This document shows, one piece after another, positions 29,390 through 39,459 of a stretch of DNA of 64,000 bases (positions are counted from its first letter, which is position 1; each line of letters begins with the position of its first letter). The stretch comes from Gordonia sp. SID5947 (lineage in GTDB: Bacteria; Actinomycetota; Actinomycetes; Mycobacteriales; Mycobacteriaceae), in the NCBI RefSeq assembly GCF_009862785.1, contig NZ_WWHU01000001.1, positions 310,001 to 374,000 of the forward strand. Reading direction: 5' to 3'. The notes beneath the pieces are model-generated. The model saw only the letters and a program-made list of their open reading frames with translations, did no database searches and was not told the origin of the DNA. The translations under genes and the position numbers were made by a program.

Positions 29390-29908
29390 GTGCGCAATCT
29401 GAATCAGTTTGCGGACAGGACGACAGGAGTGGTGTACATCCACTCGGCGCCGGTGGCGCTGTGCCCACATGTCGAGTGGGCTCTGTCGTCGACCCTGAAT
29501 GCGCGGGCCAATTTGAAGTGGTCCGCGCAAGAGGCCGACCCCGGTATGCAACGTGCCACCGTTGACTGGGCCGGCCCGGTCGGCACTGCCGCGCGCCTGG
29601 TCACGGCGTTGCGTGAGTGGTCGGCGCTGCGCTTCGAGGTGACCGAGAACGCCAGCGACGGCGTCGACGGTGAGCGGTTCAGCTATGTGCCCGGCCTCGG
29701 ACTGTGGCGTGGGTCCACGAGTGCCAACGGTGACGTCATGATCGGCGAGATGCAGTTGCGCGCCCTGATCGAATCGCAGCCCGACAGCGCCGGACTGGCC
29801 GGTGAGCTGGAGGCGGCCCTCGGCACGGCATGGGACGACGCTCTCGAGTCGTACCGCATGGGTGGTGCCGGGGCAGAGGTGACCTGGCTGCAGCAACGCG
29901 TCGGGTAG
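29390..29908 (+). CDS. DUF3145 family protein
   Basis: A 172-residue actinobacterial conserved protein starting with the family signature NQFADRTTGVVYIHSAPVALCPHVEWAL. GTG 29390 follows GGAG at 29377-29380 and is preferred over in-frame codons at 29345 and 29381. Function is unknown. There is no signal peptide or membrane segment. It is separated from the convergent accD6 by a hairpin. Confidence 0.85.
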   Translation: MRNLNQFADRTTGVVYIHSAPVALCPHVEWALSSTLNARANLKWSAQEADPGMQRATVDWAGPVGTAARLVTALREWSALRFEVTENASDGVDGERFSYVPGLGLWRGSTSANGDVMIGEMQLRALIESQPDSAGLAGELEAALGTAWDDALESYRMGGAGAEVTWLQQRVG

Positions 29909-29944
29909 AGACCATTCGGCGGGACCAGATCACCGTCGATACGA

Positions 29945-29980
29945 GATTCGGCCCCGGTAGCGAACTACCGGGGCCGAATC
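29945..29980. terminator. 16-bp perfect hairpin between convergent genes
   Basis: Positions 29945-29960 and 29965-29980 are exact reverse complements with a CGAA tetraloop. It lies 36 bp after DUF3145 (rightward) and 39 bp after the accD6 stop (leftward), so it can serve both transcripts. No T-tract follows. Confidence 0.8.
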
Positions 29981-30019
29981 ATGTTCGTGGCGCCCGCAGC
30001 TGAGTGCGGGCGCAGTTGA

Positions 30020-31471
30020 TCACAACGGGATGTTCTTGTGGCGGCCACGCCGTGCGGGAGCGGCGGCCAGGGCCTCGGCAATCCGGCTACGCGTGGTCGC
30101 GGGATCGATCACGTCGTCGACCACGCCGATCGACTGGGCGCGCCCGAGACCGCCGGCAATGGCCTCGTGCTCGACGGTCAGGCGCTCGTGCAGGGCTTCC
30201 CGCTCGTCTTCCGGCGCGGCGGCGAGCGCCTTCTTGTGGAGGATGCCGACGGCTGCCTTGGCGCCCATCACGGCCACCTCCGAACCCGGCCATGCGAAGA
30301 CCGCGGTGGCACCGAGCGCACGGGCGTTCATCGCGATGTAGGCGCCGCCGTAGATCTTGCGTGTCACGAGCGTGACGCGGGGAACGGTGCATTCGGCGAA
30401 CGCGTGCAGAAGCTTTGCTCCACGTCGCACCACGCCGTTCCATTCCTGGCCGACGCCGGGTAGATAGCCGGGCACGTCGGTGACGACGATGAGCGGGATG
30501 CCGAAGGCGTCACATAGCCGCACGAAACGTGCGGCCTTCTCGGCGCTCTCCGAGTTGAGGCAACCGCCCATCCGCAGCGGATTGTTGGCGATCATGCCGA
30601 CGCTGCGGCCGGCGAGGCGACCGAATCCCACCACGATGTTCGGAGCCCACTTCGCCTGCAGCTCTTCGAAAGTCGAGATCTCGGTTTCGCCGTCGGCGGC
30701 CATCTGGGTGTCGAGCATCTGCTCGACGATCGGATGCACGTCGTAGGCGCGACGATTCGACTCCGGCAGCAGCGCCTTGAGATCCACGTCACCGGCCTCG
30801 GCCTGCTCCCGATCGAAGTGACCCTGCCGGCTGAATGTGGAGACCAGGCGGCGAGCCCGCCAGTAGGCGTCCGGTTCGGAGTCGGCGACGATGTGGCAGA
30901 CGCCAGACTTCTTGCCGTGGGTGAGCGGACCACCGAGCGATTCCATGTCGACGGACTCCCCGGTGACGCTCTTCACCACGTCGGGACCGGTCACGAACAC
31001 CCGTCCGGCGGGGGCCATGATCACGACGTCGGTGAGGGCCGGTCCGTACGCGGCGCCGCCGGCGGCGAAGCCGACGACCACCGAGATCTGCGGCACGTAG
31101 CCGGAGGCGCGGACCATCGCCTCGAAGACCTGACCGACCGCGTGGAGAGCTTCGACACCCTCGGCAAGCCGGGCGCCACCGGAGTGCCAGATGCCGATGA
31201 CCGGCGTCTGTTCCGTGATGGCGGTGTCGATCGCGTTCACGATGTGAGCGCAACCCACCACACCCATGGCACCGCCCATCACGGTGCCATCGGTGCAATA
31301 AGAGACAGTACGAACGCCGTTGACCAAGCCGATGGCGGCCTGCACACCCGACTTGTCGCGGGCGTGCAGGAGCGACATCGTGCCTTCGTCGAAGAAGTTG
31401 GTCAACCGCAGCAGCGGATCCCGGGGGTCCGCAGCTTCCTCATGGCCGGTGATGGGAGCCAATGTGGTCAT
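30020..31471 (-). CDS. accD6: Acyl-CoA carboxylase beta subunit AccD6
   Basis: Carboxyltransferase subunit that, with a biotinylated AccA subunit, makes malonyl-CoA (and possibly methylmalonyl-CoA) for FAS-II and mycolate synthesis. The 483-residue protein has both crotonase-like carboxyltransferase halves: the N-lobe with IWHSGGARLAEGV and VVGFAAGGAAYGPALTD, and the C-lobe with TDVPGYLPGVGQEWNGVVRRGAKLL and RKIYGGAYIAMNARALGA. It is the last gene of the fabD-acpM-kasA-accD6 operon, 30 bp after kasA, matching Rv2247. Confidence 0.93.
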   Translation of the reverse strand: MTTLAPITGHEEAADPRDPLLRLTNFFDEGTMSLLHARDKSGVQAAIGLVNGVRTVSYCTDGTVMGGAMGVVGCAHIVNAIDTAITEQTPVIGIWHSGGARLAEGVEALHAVGQVFEAMVRASGYVPQISVVVGFAAGGAAYGPALTDVVIMAPAGRVFVTGPDVVKSVTGESVDMESLGGPLTHGKKSGVCHIVADSEPDAYWRARRLVSTFSRQGHFDREQAEAGDVDLKALLPESNRRAYDVHPIVEQMLDTQMAADGETEISTFEELQAKWAPNIVVGFGRLAGRSVGMIANNPLRMGGCLNSESAEKAARFVRLCDAFGIPLIVVTDVPGYLPGVGQEWNGVVRRGAKLLHAFAECTVPRVTLVTRKIYGGAYIAMNARALGATAVFAWPGSEVAVMGAKAAVGILHKKALAAAPEDEREALHERLTVEHEAIAGGLGRAQSIGVVDDVIDPATTRSRIAEALAAAPARRGRHKNIPL

Positions 31472-31501
31472 CGCTGTCTCCTGTGGTGTCGGGGTGGTGT
31501 T

Positions 31502-32773
31502 TCAGTAGCGACCGAAGGCGAGCGCGACGTTGTGCCCACCGAATCCGAACGAGTTGTTCAACGCGTAATCGATCTGCCCGTAACGGGCTTCACCGTGGAC
31601 GACGTCGACGTCGCACTCAGGATCCTGGTTCTGCAGGTTGAGCGTGGGAGGGATGACCCCTTCCTCGACGCTCTTGATGGTGAGCACGGACTCCAGCGCC
31701 CCGACTGCGCCGATGGAGTGACCGAGCGCCGACTTGGGCGCATAGACCGCGGCATGCTGACCGACTGCCGCGTTGATGCCCGCCGCCTCGGCCGTGTCGC
31801 CGATGGGAGTCGACGTCGCGTGCGCGTTGATGTGACTGATGTCGGCCTTGGTGAGGCCGGCCGTCTGGATCGCGCGGGTCATCGCGCGGGCGTTCCCCTG
31901 ACCACTGGGATCCGGTGCCACCAGATGGAATCCATCCGAAGTGATACCGGCGCCGAGCAGGCGGGCGTGGATGTGTGCACCACGTGCCCTGGCATGCTCT
32001 TCACGCTCGAGGATCATCATCGCCGCGCCCTCGCCGAACACGAAGCCGTCGCGATCTTTGTCGAACGGACGTGAGGCACCCGCAGGATCCTCGTTGCGCG
32101 TGCTCATCGCACGCATCATCGAGAATGCCGCGATCGGAATCGCGTCGATGTGACCCTCCACGCCGCCGGTGACCACCATGTCGGCGTCACCCATGACGAT
32201 GTGGCGCCAGGCATGTGCGATCGCCTCAGCACCCGACGAGCACGCCGAGACCGGGGTGATGACCCCGGCGCGTGCACCGATGTTGAGACCGGTGACCGCA
32301 GCCGGACCGTTCGGCATCGCCATCGACACGGCGAGCGGCGAGACCTTGCGGTAGTTGCCCGACTGCTCGATCGCCTTGACGGCGTCGACCATGGCGTCGC
32401 CGCCGCCCTGACCGGTGCCGAGCACGACGGCCAGACGGTCCGGATCGACCTCCGGCTCGCCGGCCTGGGCCCACAGGCGCTTGCTCATCACATGTGCGAT
32501 GCGCTCGACGTAGGCCATCCGACGTGCTTCGACGCGCGTCACTTCCTCGGCCGGATCCTTGACCAGACGGCCACCGATACGGCACGGGAGGTCGCCGTAC
32601 TTGGTGACGAAGTCATCGGTCAGTTCACGGATGCCCGACTCACCCGCCACCAGCTTCTTCCACGTGGTGTCGAGATCTTCGCCCAGCGAGGTGGTGGCCA
32701 CCATGGAGGTGACCACCACGCTCGGGAAGTTCCCGCCCAGCGTTGAGTATTCGCGGAGGGATGGGGAGCTCAC
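31502..32773 (-). CDS. kasA: Beta-ketoacyl-ACP synthase KasA
   Basis: Elongating FAS-II condensing enzyme that extends acyl-AcpM with malonyl-AcpM to meromycolate precursors. The 423-residue protein has the Cys-His-His triad: Cys178 in SACSSG, His318 in [11 protein letters not shown] and His352 in [12 protein letters not shown] 32773 overlaps the acpM stop as GTGA, so the longer open frame upstream is disregarded. M. tuberculosis has kasA and kasB in tandem here; only one synthase is present in this operon. Confidence 0.94.
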   Translation of the reverse strand: MSSPSLREYSTLGGNFPSVVVTSMVATTSLGEDLDTTWKKLVAGESGIRELTDDFVTKYGDLPCRIGGRLVKDPAEEVTRVEARRMAYVERIAHVMSKRLWAQAGEPEVDPDRLAVVLGTGQGGGDAMVDAVKAIEQSGNYRKVSPLAVSMAMPNGPAAVTGLNIGARAGVITPVSACSSGAEAIAHAWRHIVMGDADMVVTGGVEGHIDAIPIAAFSMMRAMSTRNEDPAGASRPFDKDRDGFVFGEGAAMMILEREEHARARGAHIHARLLGAGITSDGFHLVAPDPSGQGNARAMTRAIQTAGLTKADISHINAHATSTPIGDTAEAAGINAAVGQHAAVYAPKSALGHSIGAVGALESVLTIKSVEEGVIPPTLNLQNQDPECDVDVVHGEARYGQIDYALNNSFGFGGHNVALAFGRY

Positions 32774-33075
32774 GAGTTCTTGTCTGCCTCGACCTTGGCC
32801 TGGATGGCAGCGGCAGCCTCGGGGTTCTCCGTCTCGAGCTTCTGGATGTAGGCGACAGCGTCGCCCACGGTGCGGAGGCCGGCGAGATCCTCGTCCGGGA
32901 TCTTCACGCCGTACTTGTCCTCGGTCTGCACGGCGATCTCCACCATCGACAGCGAGTCGATGTCGAGGTCGTCGACGAACGACTTCTCCATCGTCACCTC
33001 GGACGGCTCGATGCCGGTGACTTCCTCGATGATCTCGGCGATGCCGGCGATGAGTTCTTCCTGGGTGGCAGCCAC
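32770..33075 (-). CDS. acpM: Meromycolate extension acyl carrier protein AcpM
   Basis: Acyl carrier protein that carries growing acyl chains on a phosphopantetheine arm. The 101 residues include the attachment motif [11 protein letters not shown] with Ser41 as the modification site. The C-terminal tail, about 20 residues longer than E. coli ACP ([15 protein letters not shown]), is characteristic of mycobacterial-type AcpM. A good AGAAGGGAA-type ribosome-binding site precedes ATG 33075. It sits between fabD and kasA. Confidence 0.95.
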   Translation of the reverse strand: MAATQEELIAGIAEIIEEVTGIEPSEVTMEKSFVDDLDIDSLSMVEIAVQTEDKYGVKIPDEDLAGLRTVGDAVAYIQKLETENPEAAAAIQAKVEADKNS

Positions 33076-33199
33076 GGTGTGGTTCCCTTCTTCTTTTGCT
33101 CTTCGATGTTCTCCGGAGCACTCACGGGCGTCCCGCCCATGAGTGATTGGACAACCGGTGATCCGGTCTTCCGGGGGTCACGGCCTCTCGCCGTGACCG

Positions 33200-34108
33200 C
33201 TATCCAAGTTCGGTGATGTTGTCGAGGTTGTCGGGCGACTTCAACGCCAGCGTCGGCGTGCCCTTCAACTCTCGCTTGGCGATGCCGACGAGCGTGCCCG
33301 CGGGCGGGAGCTCGACGACGGCAGTGGTGCCCTGCTCGCGCATGTACGCCGAGCACAGGTCCCAGCGGACAGGTTTGGTCACCTGTCCCACTAGTCTTGT
33401 CAGCGCATCAGCGCCGTTCGTTACAGGTTGGCCGTCAAAATTGGACAACAGCGTCCGATTGGGATCTGCGGGCGTGATCTTCGCCGCGGCCGCGGCGACG
33501 GCCTCCTGCGCTGGGGCCATGAATCGCGTGTGGAACGCACCCGCCACTGCGAGCTTACGCGTGCGTGCCTTTTCCGGCGGGTTGGCGATGAGCTCGTCGA
33601 TCGCGGCGACCGTGCCGGCCGCGACGATCTGGCCGGCGGCGTTGCGATTGGCAGGGATCAGGTCGAGCTCGTCGAGGCGGGCCAGCACGGCTGCTTCGTC
33701 ACCGCCGAGAACTGCGGCCATCGTGGTCGGCTCGAGCGCGCAGGCCTTGGCCATCTCGGCGCCGCGGATGGCGGCCAGGGACACCGCCTCGTCGCTGCTG
33801 ATGACGCCGGTGATGGCGGCGGCGGCGAGCTCGCCGACGGAATGACCCGCGACGATGGCATCGGCGGGTAGTTCCGACCGCCTCGCGAGTTCGTCATAGG
33901 CGAGCAGTGCGGCGGCGACCACGAGCGGTTGGGTCACCGCGGTGTCGGTGATCTCGTCGGCGGTGGCGGTGGTTCCGAGACGCTCGAGATCCAGGCCGAT
34001 CAGCTTGGACCACGTCGAGAGTTGGTCGCGGGCACCGGGCAGTTCCAACCACGACGAGAGCATCCCGGGTGTCTGAGAGCCCTGGCCGGGCGCAAGCATC
34101 GAAAGCAC
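33200..34108 (-). CDS. fabD: Malonyl-CoA:ACP transacylase FabD
   Basis: Transfers malonyl from CoA to AcpM, supplying the FAS-II extender unit. The 302-residue protein has APGQGSQTPGM near the N-terminus, the nucleophile elbow GHSVGE (Ser90) and the catalytic His in GAFHTRFM. Upstream codons extend the frame to 34225, but family alignments from memory favour GTG 34108 or ATG 34099; neither has a clear ribosome-binding site. It is the first gene of the operon, 125 bp ahead of acpM, downstream of a palindromic operator-like site. Confidence 0.93.
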   Translation of the reverse strand: MLSMLAPGQGSQTPGMLSSWLELPGARDQLSTWSKLIGLDLERLGTTATADEITDTAVTQPLVVAAALLAYDELARRSELPADAIVAGHSVGELAAAAITGVISSDEAVSLAAIRGAEMAKACALEPTTMAAVLGGDEAAVLARLDELDLIPANRNAAGQIVAAGTVAAIDELIANPPEKARTRKLAVAGAFHTRFMAPAQEAVAAAAAKITPADPNRTLLSNFDGQPVTNGADALTRLVGQVTKPVRWDLCSAYMREQGTTAVVELPPAGTLVGIAKRELKGTPTLALKSPDNLDNITELG

Positions 34109-34136
34109 GTGACCAGAGAACACCGTCCAAGGGGTG

Positions 34137-34193
34137 TTTGTGGGTGTTGAGCCCCATGAACCTTGTCGCGACCTTTTGTGGGGTTCCCACAAA
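34137..34193 (-). promoter_or_regulatory. Candidate MabR/FasR operator upstream of fabD
   Basis: A perfect 8-3-8 palindrome, TTTGTGGG GTT CCCACAAA, occupies 34175-34193. A further direct copy of TTTGTGGG lies at 34137-34144, 38 bp closer to fabD. It lies 67-85 bp upstream of the fabD start and just downstream of mabR. FasR/MabR regulators activate the fabD promoter from a nearby operator in streptomycetes and mycobacteria; the assignment here is inference from position and symmetry. Confidence 0.55.
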
Positions 34194-34303
34194 CTTGATC
34201 TAACCCATACCTGGTTCGACACCACTTTGAGATCCGTTATGCAAACGTGTCCTAGGGAGGTTGATCAGCGAAAACACGAAATCCGGTCTGTGGCTGGTGT
34301 GGT

Positions 34304-35575
34304 TCATGTGGCCTGTGAGTGCGTTTCGTTTTGGAAGTGTGTCAAACGACCAACAGTCGCCGCGATCCTCAGGACATAGCCATCGCGAGGGTTAGTTGGG
34401 TCACGTCCTGTAATTTCTGCAATTTTCTTCAGTCGGTAACGAACCGTATTTGGATGGATATACAGAACACGGGCGCAACTCTCGACAGAGCCACCGGAGT
34501 CGAGATATGCCTCGAGTGTCGCGTTGAGGGTGCTGCCGCCTTTCGCCAGTGGTCGGACCAACGTCTCGTTCAGCGCAGCCATCGCGGCCGCGTCGCCGTT
34601 GAGCGCGCGTTCCGGGAGCAGCTCGAGGCTGTGCACCGGTCGCGGGGCATTCGGCCAGCCGACAACGGCCGCGATACCGGACATCGCCTCGCCGGCGCTC
34701 GCGTGTGCACTGCCCAGATTGGGCATCGTCGGTCCGATCACGACGGGTCCTTCGGCGAAATGAGTGAGCAACTCCGTGACAAAGCGTTCGCCGGGGCGCA
34801 CCGGCCCACTGACGATCGCGACCAGAAAGGTGCCTTGCACCACGGAGAGTGCTGATCGGTCGAACTGCTTCGCCGTGTTGTGGATGGCCAGCGGTACCGA
34901 GACATTCTGCTCGGGCGGCGGAGTTCCCACGATGATCGTCGCTGGTGCATCGGAGTCCCAGTTCAGCGCCGCCGCGCGCGACAAGAGCTGCGGACCGGTG
35001 TCGCCGCGGACAACCGCGTCGACGACGAGCGCCTCCAGGCGGGAGTCCCACGCGCCGCGCGACTCCGCGGCCGACGCATAGATGGATGCGGCGGCGAACC
35101 CGATCTCGCGGCCGTACCGCAGCACCGATTCGGTGAGCGCCCGTAGCTGAGCGTCGTTTCGGGCGAGAAGTGGGAGCCATTTCTCGAAGAACTCCATCGC
35201 CACGCGCACCATCTCGACGGTCTGCAACAGCGTGATGCGTCGGGCGAGGTCCTGCGGGACCACCTGGAAGGCCTGGACGGTGAACTTGACGTTGCCCTCG
35301 GGGTCCTGAATCCACTCGACGAAGTTGACCACCGCGGTCTGGACCACCAATTGCACGCTCGCGCGCTGCGCGGCGTCGAGGTCGGCGAAGTAGGGGAGCT
35401 GGTCTTGCATCGAGTGCACGGCTTCGGTGGCCAGTCGTCCGCTGTACTGCTTGACCCGGCGCAGCAGTGTGTCGGGGAGGGCATCGTGGACGGTGGCGGG
35501 CGCCGGGACGTGTGCTCCCCGCGCACCGAACACGTCGGCCGACGGCGGCTCCTGGTTCACGCGTGCATCGCTCAC
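34304..35575 (-). CDS. mabR: MabR/FasR-type regulator of the FAS-II operon (PucR-like HTH)
   Basis: A 423-residue regulator with an N-terminal helical domain (about 30-170), a GGDEF-like/CdaR central domain and a C-terminal PucR-type HTH (about 355-400: YLDSGGSVESCARVLYIHPNTVRYRLKKIAEITG). Its place directly upstream of fabD and downstream of aceE matches Rv2242 (MabR), which controls FAS-II transcription in response to acyl-CoA. DNA binding probably targets the palindrome at 34175-34193. Effector identity here is not shown. Confidence 0.88.
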   Translation of the reverse strand: MSDARVNQEPPSADVFGARGAHVPAPATVHDALPDTLLRRVKQYSGRLATEAVHSMQDQLPYFADLDAAQRASVQLVVQTAVVNFVEWIQDPEGNVKFTVQAFQVVPQDLARRITLLQTVEMVRVAMEFFEKWLPLLARNDAQLRALTESVLRYGREIGFAAASIYASAAESRGAWDSRLEALVVDAVVRGDTGPQLLSRAAALNWDSDAPATIIVGTPPPEQNVSVPLAIHNTAKQFDRSALSVVQGTFLVAIVSGPVRPGERFVTELLTHFAEGPVVIGPTMPNLGSAHASAGEAMSGIAAVVGWPNAPRPVHSLELLPERALNGDAAAMAALNETLVRPLAKGGSTLNATLEAYLDSGGSVESCARVLYIHPNTVRYRLKKIAEITGRDPTNPRDGYVLRIAATVGRLTHFQNETHSQAT

Positions 35576-35611
35576 CGTCTCAATCTATGCCCATGCTCGA
35601 TCCATGCCCAT

Positions 35612-35647
35612 GCGTCGGCCGACGATCCGCAGATCGTCGGCCGACGC
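35612..35647 (-). terminator. 15-bp perfect hairpin downstream of aceE
   Basis: Arms 35612-35626 and 35633-35647 are exact reverse complements around a 6-nt loop, placed 24 bp beyond the aceE stop and 37 bp ahead of mabR. It likely terminates or attenuates aceE read-through into mabR. Two copies of ATGCCCATGC (35587-35596, 35604-35613) lie on the mabR side. Confidence 0.7.
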
Positions 35648-35670
35648 CGAGTGCTTGCGCGGCAGGCCGG

Positions 35671-38490
35671 TCAGGCCACGCCCGGATCGCTGGTCTGTTC
35701 CGGTGCGGCGGCGACGTCGGTGATCTGATACTTCTCCGCTGCCTCGGCCGCGACCGTGAACGGGATGTGTCCGTCCCGTGCCAGCGCGACCAGCACCGCG
35801 ACGACGATCGACTCCGCGTCGACATTGAAGAACCGTCGCGCCGCGGGCCGGGTGTCGGAGAAGCCGAAGCCGTCGGTGCCCAACGTGAGGTACGTGCCGG
35901 GTACGTAGGCGCGGATCTGCTCCGGGACCCCACGCATGTAGTCGCTCACCGCGACCACCGGACCGGCGACATCGGCCAGGAGTTCGGTCAGGTACGGCCG
36001 TGGATGTTCGGCGGCGGGTTCGCGCACGGTGGCGCGGTCGACACGGATGCCGTCGCGCGCGAGTTCACTCCAGGAGGTGACCGAATAGACGTTGGCCCCC
36101 ACCTTCCACTCCTCGGCGAGGATCTCCGAGGCGCGCAGCGCATCGGGCATGGTCACCCCGGACACCAGGATGCTGGCCGGATACTCCTTGCCCTGCGGGG
36201 CGTCGGCGAATCGGTAGATGCCCTTGAGCACTCCCGCGACGTCGAGATTCTCCGGTTGGGCAGGCTGGCTGATCGGCTCGTTGTAGACCGTCAGGTAGTA
36301 ATAGACGTTCTCCGGCTCCTCGCCGTACATCCGCTCGAGCCCGTCGGCGATGATGTGGCCGAGTTCGAACGCGAATGCCGGGTCGTAGGAGACCACTGCG
36401 GGGTTGGTCGAGGCGAGCAGCGGCGAGTGACCGTCGGCGTGCTGGAGTCCTTCACCGGTCAGCGTGGTCCGACCGGCCGTCGCGCCGATGACGAAGCCGC
36501 GTGCCATCTGATCGCCTGCCGCCCACAGGCTGTCGCCGGTGCGCTGGAAGCCGAACATCGAATAGAAGATGTAGAGGGGGATCATCGGTTCGTCGTGGGT
36601 GGAGTACGACGTGCCGACGGCGGTGAACGACGCCGCGGACCCGGCCTCGTTGATTCCCTCGTGGAGGATCTGGCCCTCCGAGCTCTCCTTGTAGGCGAGC
36701 ATGAGTTCGGCGTCGACCGAGGTGTAGAGCTGCCCGTTGCGGTTGTAGATCTTCAGGGTGGGGAACCACGAGTCCATCCCGAAGGTACGTGCCTCGTCGG
36801 GGATGATCGGCACGATTCGGTGACCGATCTCCTTGTCGCGCAACAGATCCTTGAAGATGCGGACCAGTGCCATCGTGGTCGCGACCTGCTGTTTGCCCGA
36901 GCCCTTGCCCGCGGTCTTGAGTGCACGGCTCACGTCGGGCTTGAGGACCTTCGACTTGGTACGACGTGCCGGCAGGAATCCGCCGAGCGACTTTCGGCGA
37001 TCCAGCATGTACTGGATCTCCGGGGCGTCGTTCCCCGGGTGGTAGTAGGGCGGCAGGTACGGATTCTCCTCGAGCTGCGCATCGGTGATCGGGATGCGCG
37101 TGCTGTCGCGGAAGTCCTTGAGGTCGTCGAGGGTCAGTTTCTTCATCTGGTGGGTCGCGTTGCGCCCCTCGAAGTGCTTGCCGAGCGTGTAGCCCTTGAT
37201 GGTCTTGGCGAGGATCACCGTCGGCTGACCCTTGTGCGCCATCGCTGCCGCATATGCGGCGTGGATCTTGCGGTAATCATGACCACCGCGCTTGAGGTTC
37301 CAGATCTCGGCGTCCGACAGATCCTTCACCAGGTCCTTGGTACGCGGATCGCGGTTGAAGAAGTGCTCGCGGACAAACGCACCGTCGTTGGCCTTGTAGG
37401 TCTGGTAGTCGCCGTCGTTGGTGGTGTTCATCAGGTTCACCAGCGCGCCGTCCTTGTCGGCGTGCAACAGCGAGTCCCATTCACGACCCCACACGACCTT
37501 GATGACGTTCCAGCCCGCACCCCGGAAGAACGACTCCAGCTCCTGGATGATCTTGCCGTTACCGCGTACCGGACCGTCGAGGCGCTGCAGGTTGCAGTTG
37601 ATGACGAAGGTCAGGTTGTCGAGCCCTTCGGTGGCGGCGAAGCTGGCCAGCCCCCGCGACTCGGGCTCGTCCATCTCGCCGTCGCCGAGATAAGCCCACA
37701 CATGCTGGTCAGAGGTGTCGACGATGCCGCGGTCGTGGAGGTAGTGGTTGAAACGTGCCTGGTAGATCGCGTTCATCGGACCGAGGCCCATCGAGACCGT
37801 GGGGAACTGCCAGAAATCGGGCATCAGGCGCGGGTGCGGATAGGACGGCAGACCGCCGCCTTCGCCGGCATGGCTGTGCTCCTGGCGGAAACCGTCCATG
37901 CGCGCTTCGTCGATGCGGCCCTCGAGGAAGGCGCGGGCATAGATGCCGGGCGACGCATGGCCCTGGATGAAGACCTGGTCGCCGCCACCGGGGTGATCGG
38001 TGCCGCGGAAGAAATGGTTGAAGCCGACCTCGTAGAGCGCGGCCGACGACGCATAGGTGGAGATGTGCCCGCCTACGCCCACGCCCGGACGTTGGGCCCG
38101 GTGCACCATGATCGCCGCGTTCCAGCGGATGAACGCGCGGAAGCGCCGCTCGACATCCTCGTCGCCGGGGAACCAGGGTTCGTTCTCGGTGGGGATGGTG
38201 TTGACGTAGTCGGTGGAGGTCAGCGCGGGGATCGCGACGTGCTTCTCGCCGGCACGTTCGAGGAGCCGGAGCATCAGATAGCGGGCGCGAGCCGGACCCG
38301 CGTGATCGAGCAGGTCATCGAAGGACTCGAGCCATTCCCCCGTCTCGTCGGGGTCGATGTCGGGCAGGTACGACGCGACACCCTCCCGGATGACGCGGAC
38401 GCGGTTGCGATCACCTCCGGCGGGACGCTTCGCCGGCGTGGAGCTGTTGCTCTGGGCGGTGGTCGTCGTGCGGTCTGCCTGGTCGGTCAC
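35671..38490 (-). CDS. aceE: Pyruvate dehydrogenase E1 component, homodimeric
   Basis: Thiamine-diphosphate-dependent decarboxylase of the pyruvate dehydrogenase complex, feeding acetyl-CoA to the neighbouring lipid genes. The 939-residue protein is the full-length single-chain E1. Visible are [34 protein letters not shown], the ThDP/Mg motif region from [12 protein letters not shown] to the NCN of FVINCNLQ, and [25 protein letters not shown] start at 38490 gives a basic, Ser/Thr-rich leader of about 30 residues. The order aceE-mabR-fabD is conserved with M. tuberculosis Rv2241-Rv2243. Confidence 0.96.
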   Translation of the reverse strand: MTDQADRTTTTAQSNSSTPAKRPAGGDRNRVRVIREGVASYLPDIDPDETGEWLESFDDLLDHAGPARARYLMLRLLERAGEKHVAIPALTSTDYVNTIPTENEPWFPGDEDVERRFRAFIRWNAAIMVHRAQRPGVGVGGHISTYASSAALYEVGFNHFFRGTDHPGGGDQVFIQGHASPGIYARAFLEGRIDEARMDGFRQEHSHAGEGGGLPSYPHPRLMPDFWQFPTVSMGLGPMNAIYQARFNHYLHDRGIVDTSDQHVWAYLGDGEMDEPESRGLASFAATEGLDNLTFVINCNLQRLDGPVRGNGKIIQELESFFRGAGWNVIKVVWGREWDSLLHADKDGALVNLMNTTNDGDYQTYKANDGAFVREHFFNRDPRTKDLVKDLSDAEIWNLKRGGHDYRKIHAAYAAAMAHKGQPTVILAKTIKGYTLGKHFEGRNATHQMKKLTLDDLKDFRDSTRIPITDAQLEENPYLPPYYHPGNDAPEIQYMLDRRKSLGGFLPARRTKSKVLKPDVSRALKTAGKGSGKQQVATTMALVRIFKDLLRDKEIGHRIVPIIPDEARTFGMDSWFPTLKIYNRNGQLYTSVDAELMLAYKESSEGQILHEGINEAGSAASFTAVGTSYSTHDEPMIPLYIFYSMFGFQRTGDSLWAAGDQMARGFVIGATAGRTTLTGEGLQHADGHSPLLASTNPAVVSYDPAFAFELGHIIADGLERMYGEEPENVYYYLTVYNEPISQPAQPENLDVAGVLKGIYRFADAPQGKEYPASILVSGVTMPDALRASEILAEEWKVGANVYSVTSWSELARDGIRVDRATVREPAAEHPRPYLTELLADVAGPVVAVSDYMRGVPEQIRAYVPGTYLTLGTDGFGFSDTRPAARRFFNVDAESIVVAVLVALARDGHIPFTVAAEAAEKYQITDVAAAPEQTSDPGVA

Positions 38491-38698
38491 TGTGATGCCT
38501 ACTCCCTCGGTCGGCCGGATTCACGGTGGTGTCCGGCGTGCGATGACACGGGGCCGCTCCGATGATGTCGGGACTGCGGCTCCCTCCTCTCATCGTGCCC
38601 CATGTCACTGCGGATGGCATCGGGTGGTCAACCTTGCTGCCACCCGCCGCGACCTGCGGTAGCGTTCTGGTGTTGGTTACTCGTGGGTCAGGAGCGCA

Positions 38699-39361
38699 AT
38701 GCGGGACACCGGCGAAGGCAGCGCCGCGCGCAGGACCGGTCGACGACGACCGGTGGTCAGCGCTGCGACGATGATCTGTGGCGTGGTGCTACTGCTCGCG
38801 TCGGCGGCGGGATGCTCGTCGTCGGTGGACGGAAGCGGATCCGCCGCGCCCGGTGAGGTCGCCGCGTACAGCTCCGACGTCGCCGCGGCGCGCGAGTCCG
38901 CGGGTCGCGACGACGCGAGTGATCTCTGCCGCGAAGCCCTGTCGTCGATGGCCGTGATGGTGCGTGAATACAACGCGTTCATCCGGCGACTCACCGAAGT
39001 CCACACGTACGACGACGTCGGAGACCTCGACGACAAGGCGCGCGCGACCTTGATCGCGGGAGCGGATCTCATCCGACAACAGATCACCGACGCCATCCCG
39101 CCCGACGTGGCCGACCCGGTCGACCGCTTCCTCGACTCGACCGGACGACTGGGCGCGGCCATCGGCCAGCGACAGCTCGACGGTCTCAATCCTGTTGCCG
39201 CCCAATGGACCCGGGACAAGCAGGCATCGCTGAACGGTTGTTCGGTGTATCTCCCGCTGCCGCCGACGGTCGCTGCCGCCCCGGTGCCGACGTCCGGCAC
39301 GGGGGAGTCCGGTCCGTCGTCGGAGCCCGCTTCGCCGTCGTCGACGTCGGCGACGCCGTGA
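38699..39361 (+). CDS. Putative lipoprotein
   Basis: A 220-residue exported protein with an Arg-rich N-region, a hydrophobic stretch (about 20-38) and a lipobox LASAAGC, placing the lipidated Cys at about 39. The mature part is mostly helical (DLCREALSSMAVMVREYNAFIRRL, QQITDAIPPDVADPVDRFLD) with a Ser/Pro-rich tail. Function is unknown. It is divergent from aceE and lies upstream of the DUF3052-ahpE pair, the position of Rv2240c. CAGGAG at 38689-38694 supports ATG 38699. Confidence 0.8.
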   Translation: MRDTGEGSAARRTGRRRPVVSAATMICGVVLLLASAAGCSSSVDGSGSAAPGEVAAYSSDVAAARESAGRDDASDLCREALSSMAVMVREYNAFIRRLTEVHTYDDVGDLDDKARATLIAGADLIRQQITDAIPPDVADPVDRFLDSTGRLGAAIGQRQLDGLNPVAAQWTRDKQASLNGCSVYLPLPPTVAAAPVPTSGTGESGPSSEPASPSSTSATP

Positions 39362-39459
39362 GACACATTCGGCCTGCCCCCTGTTCGGGTTGCACTCTGA
39401 GCATTTAGGCTGTTCCCTAAGCTGACAGTCGAATTCGCATATCAGGGAGGTCGCACGCG

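Noticed and set aside
35467..38565. A 1032-codon rightward open frame antisense to aceE
   Set aside because: It mirrors the codon bias of aceE. aceE has full-length pyruvate dehydrogenase motifs, while this frame has none and no ribosome-binding site.
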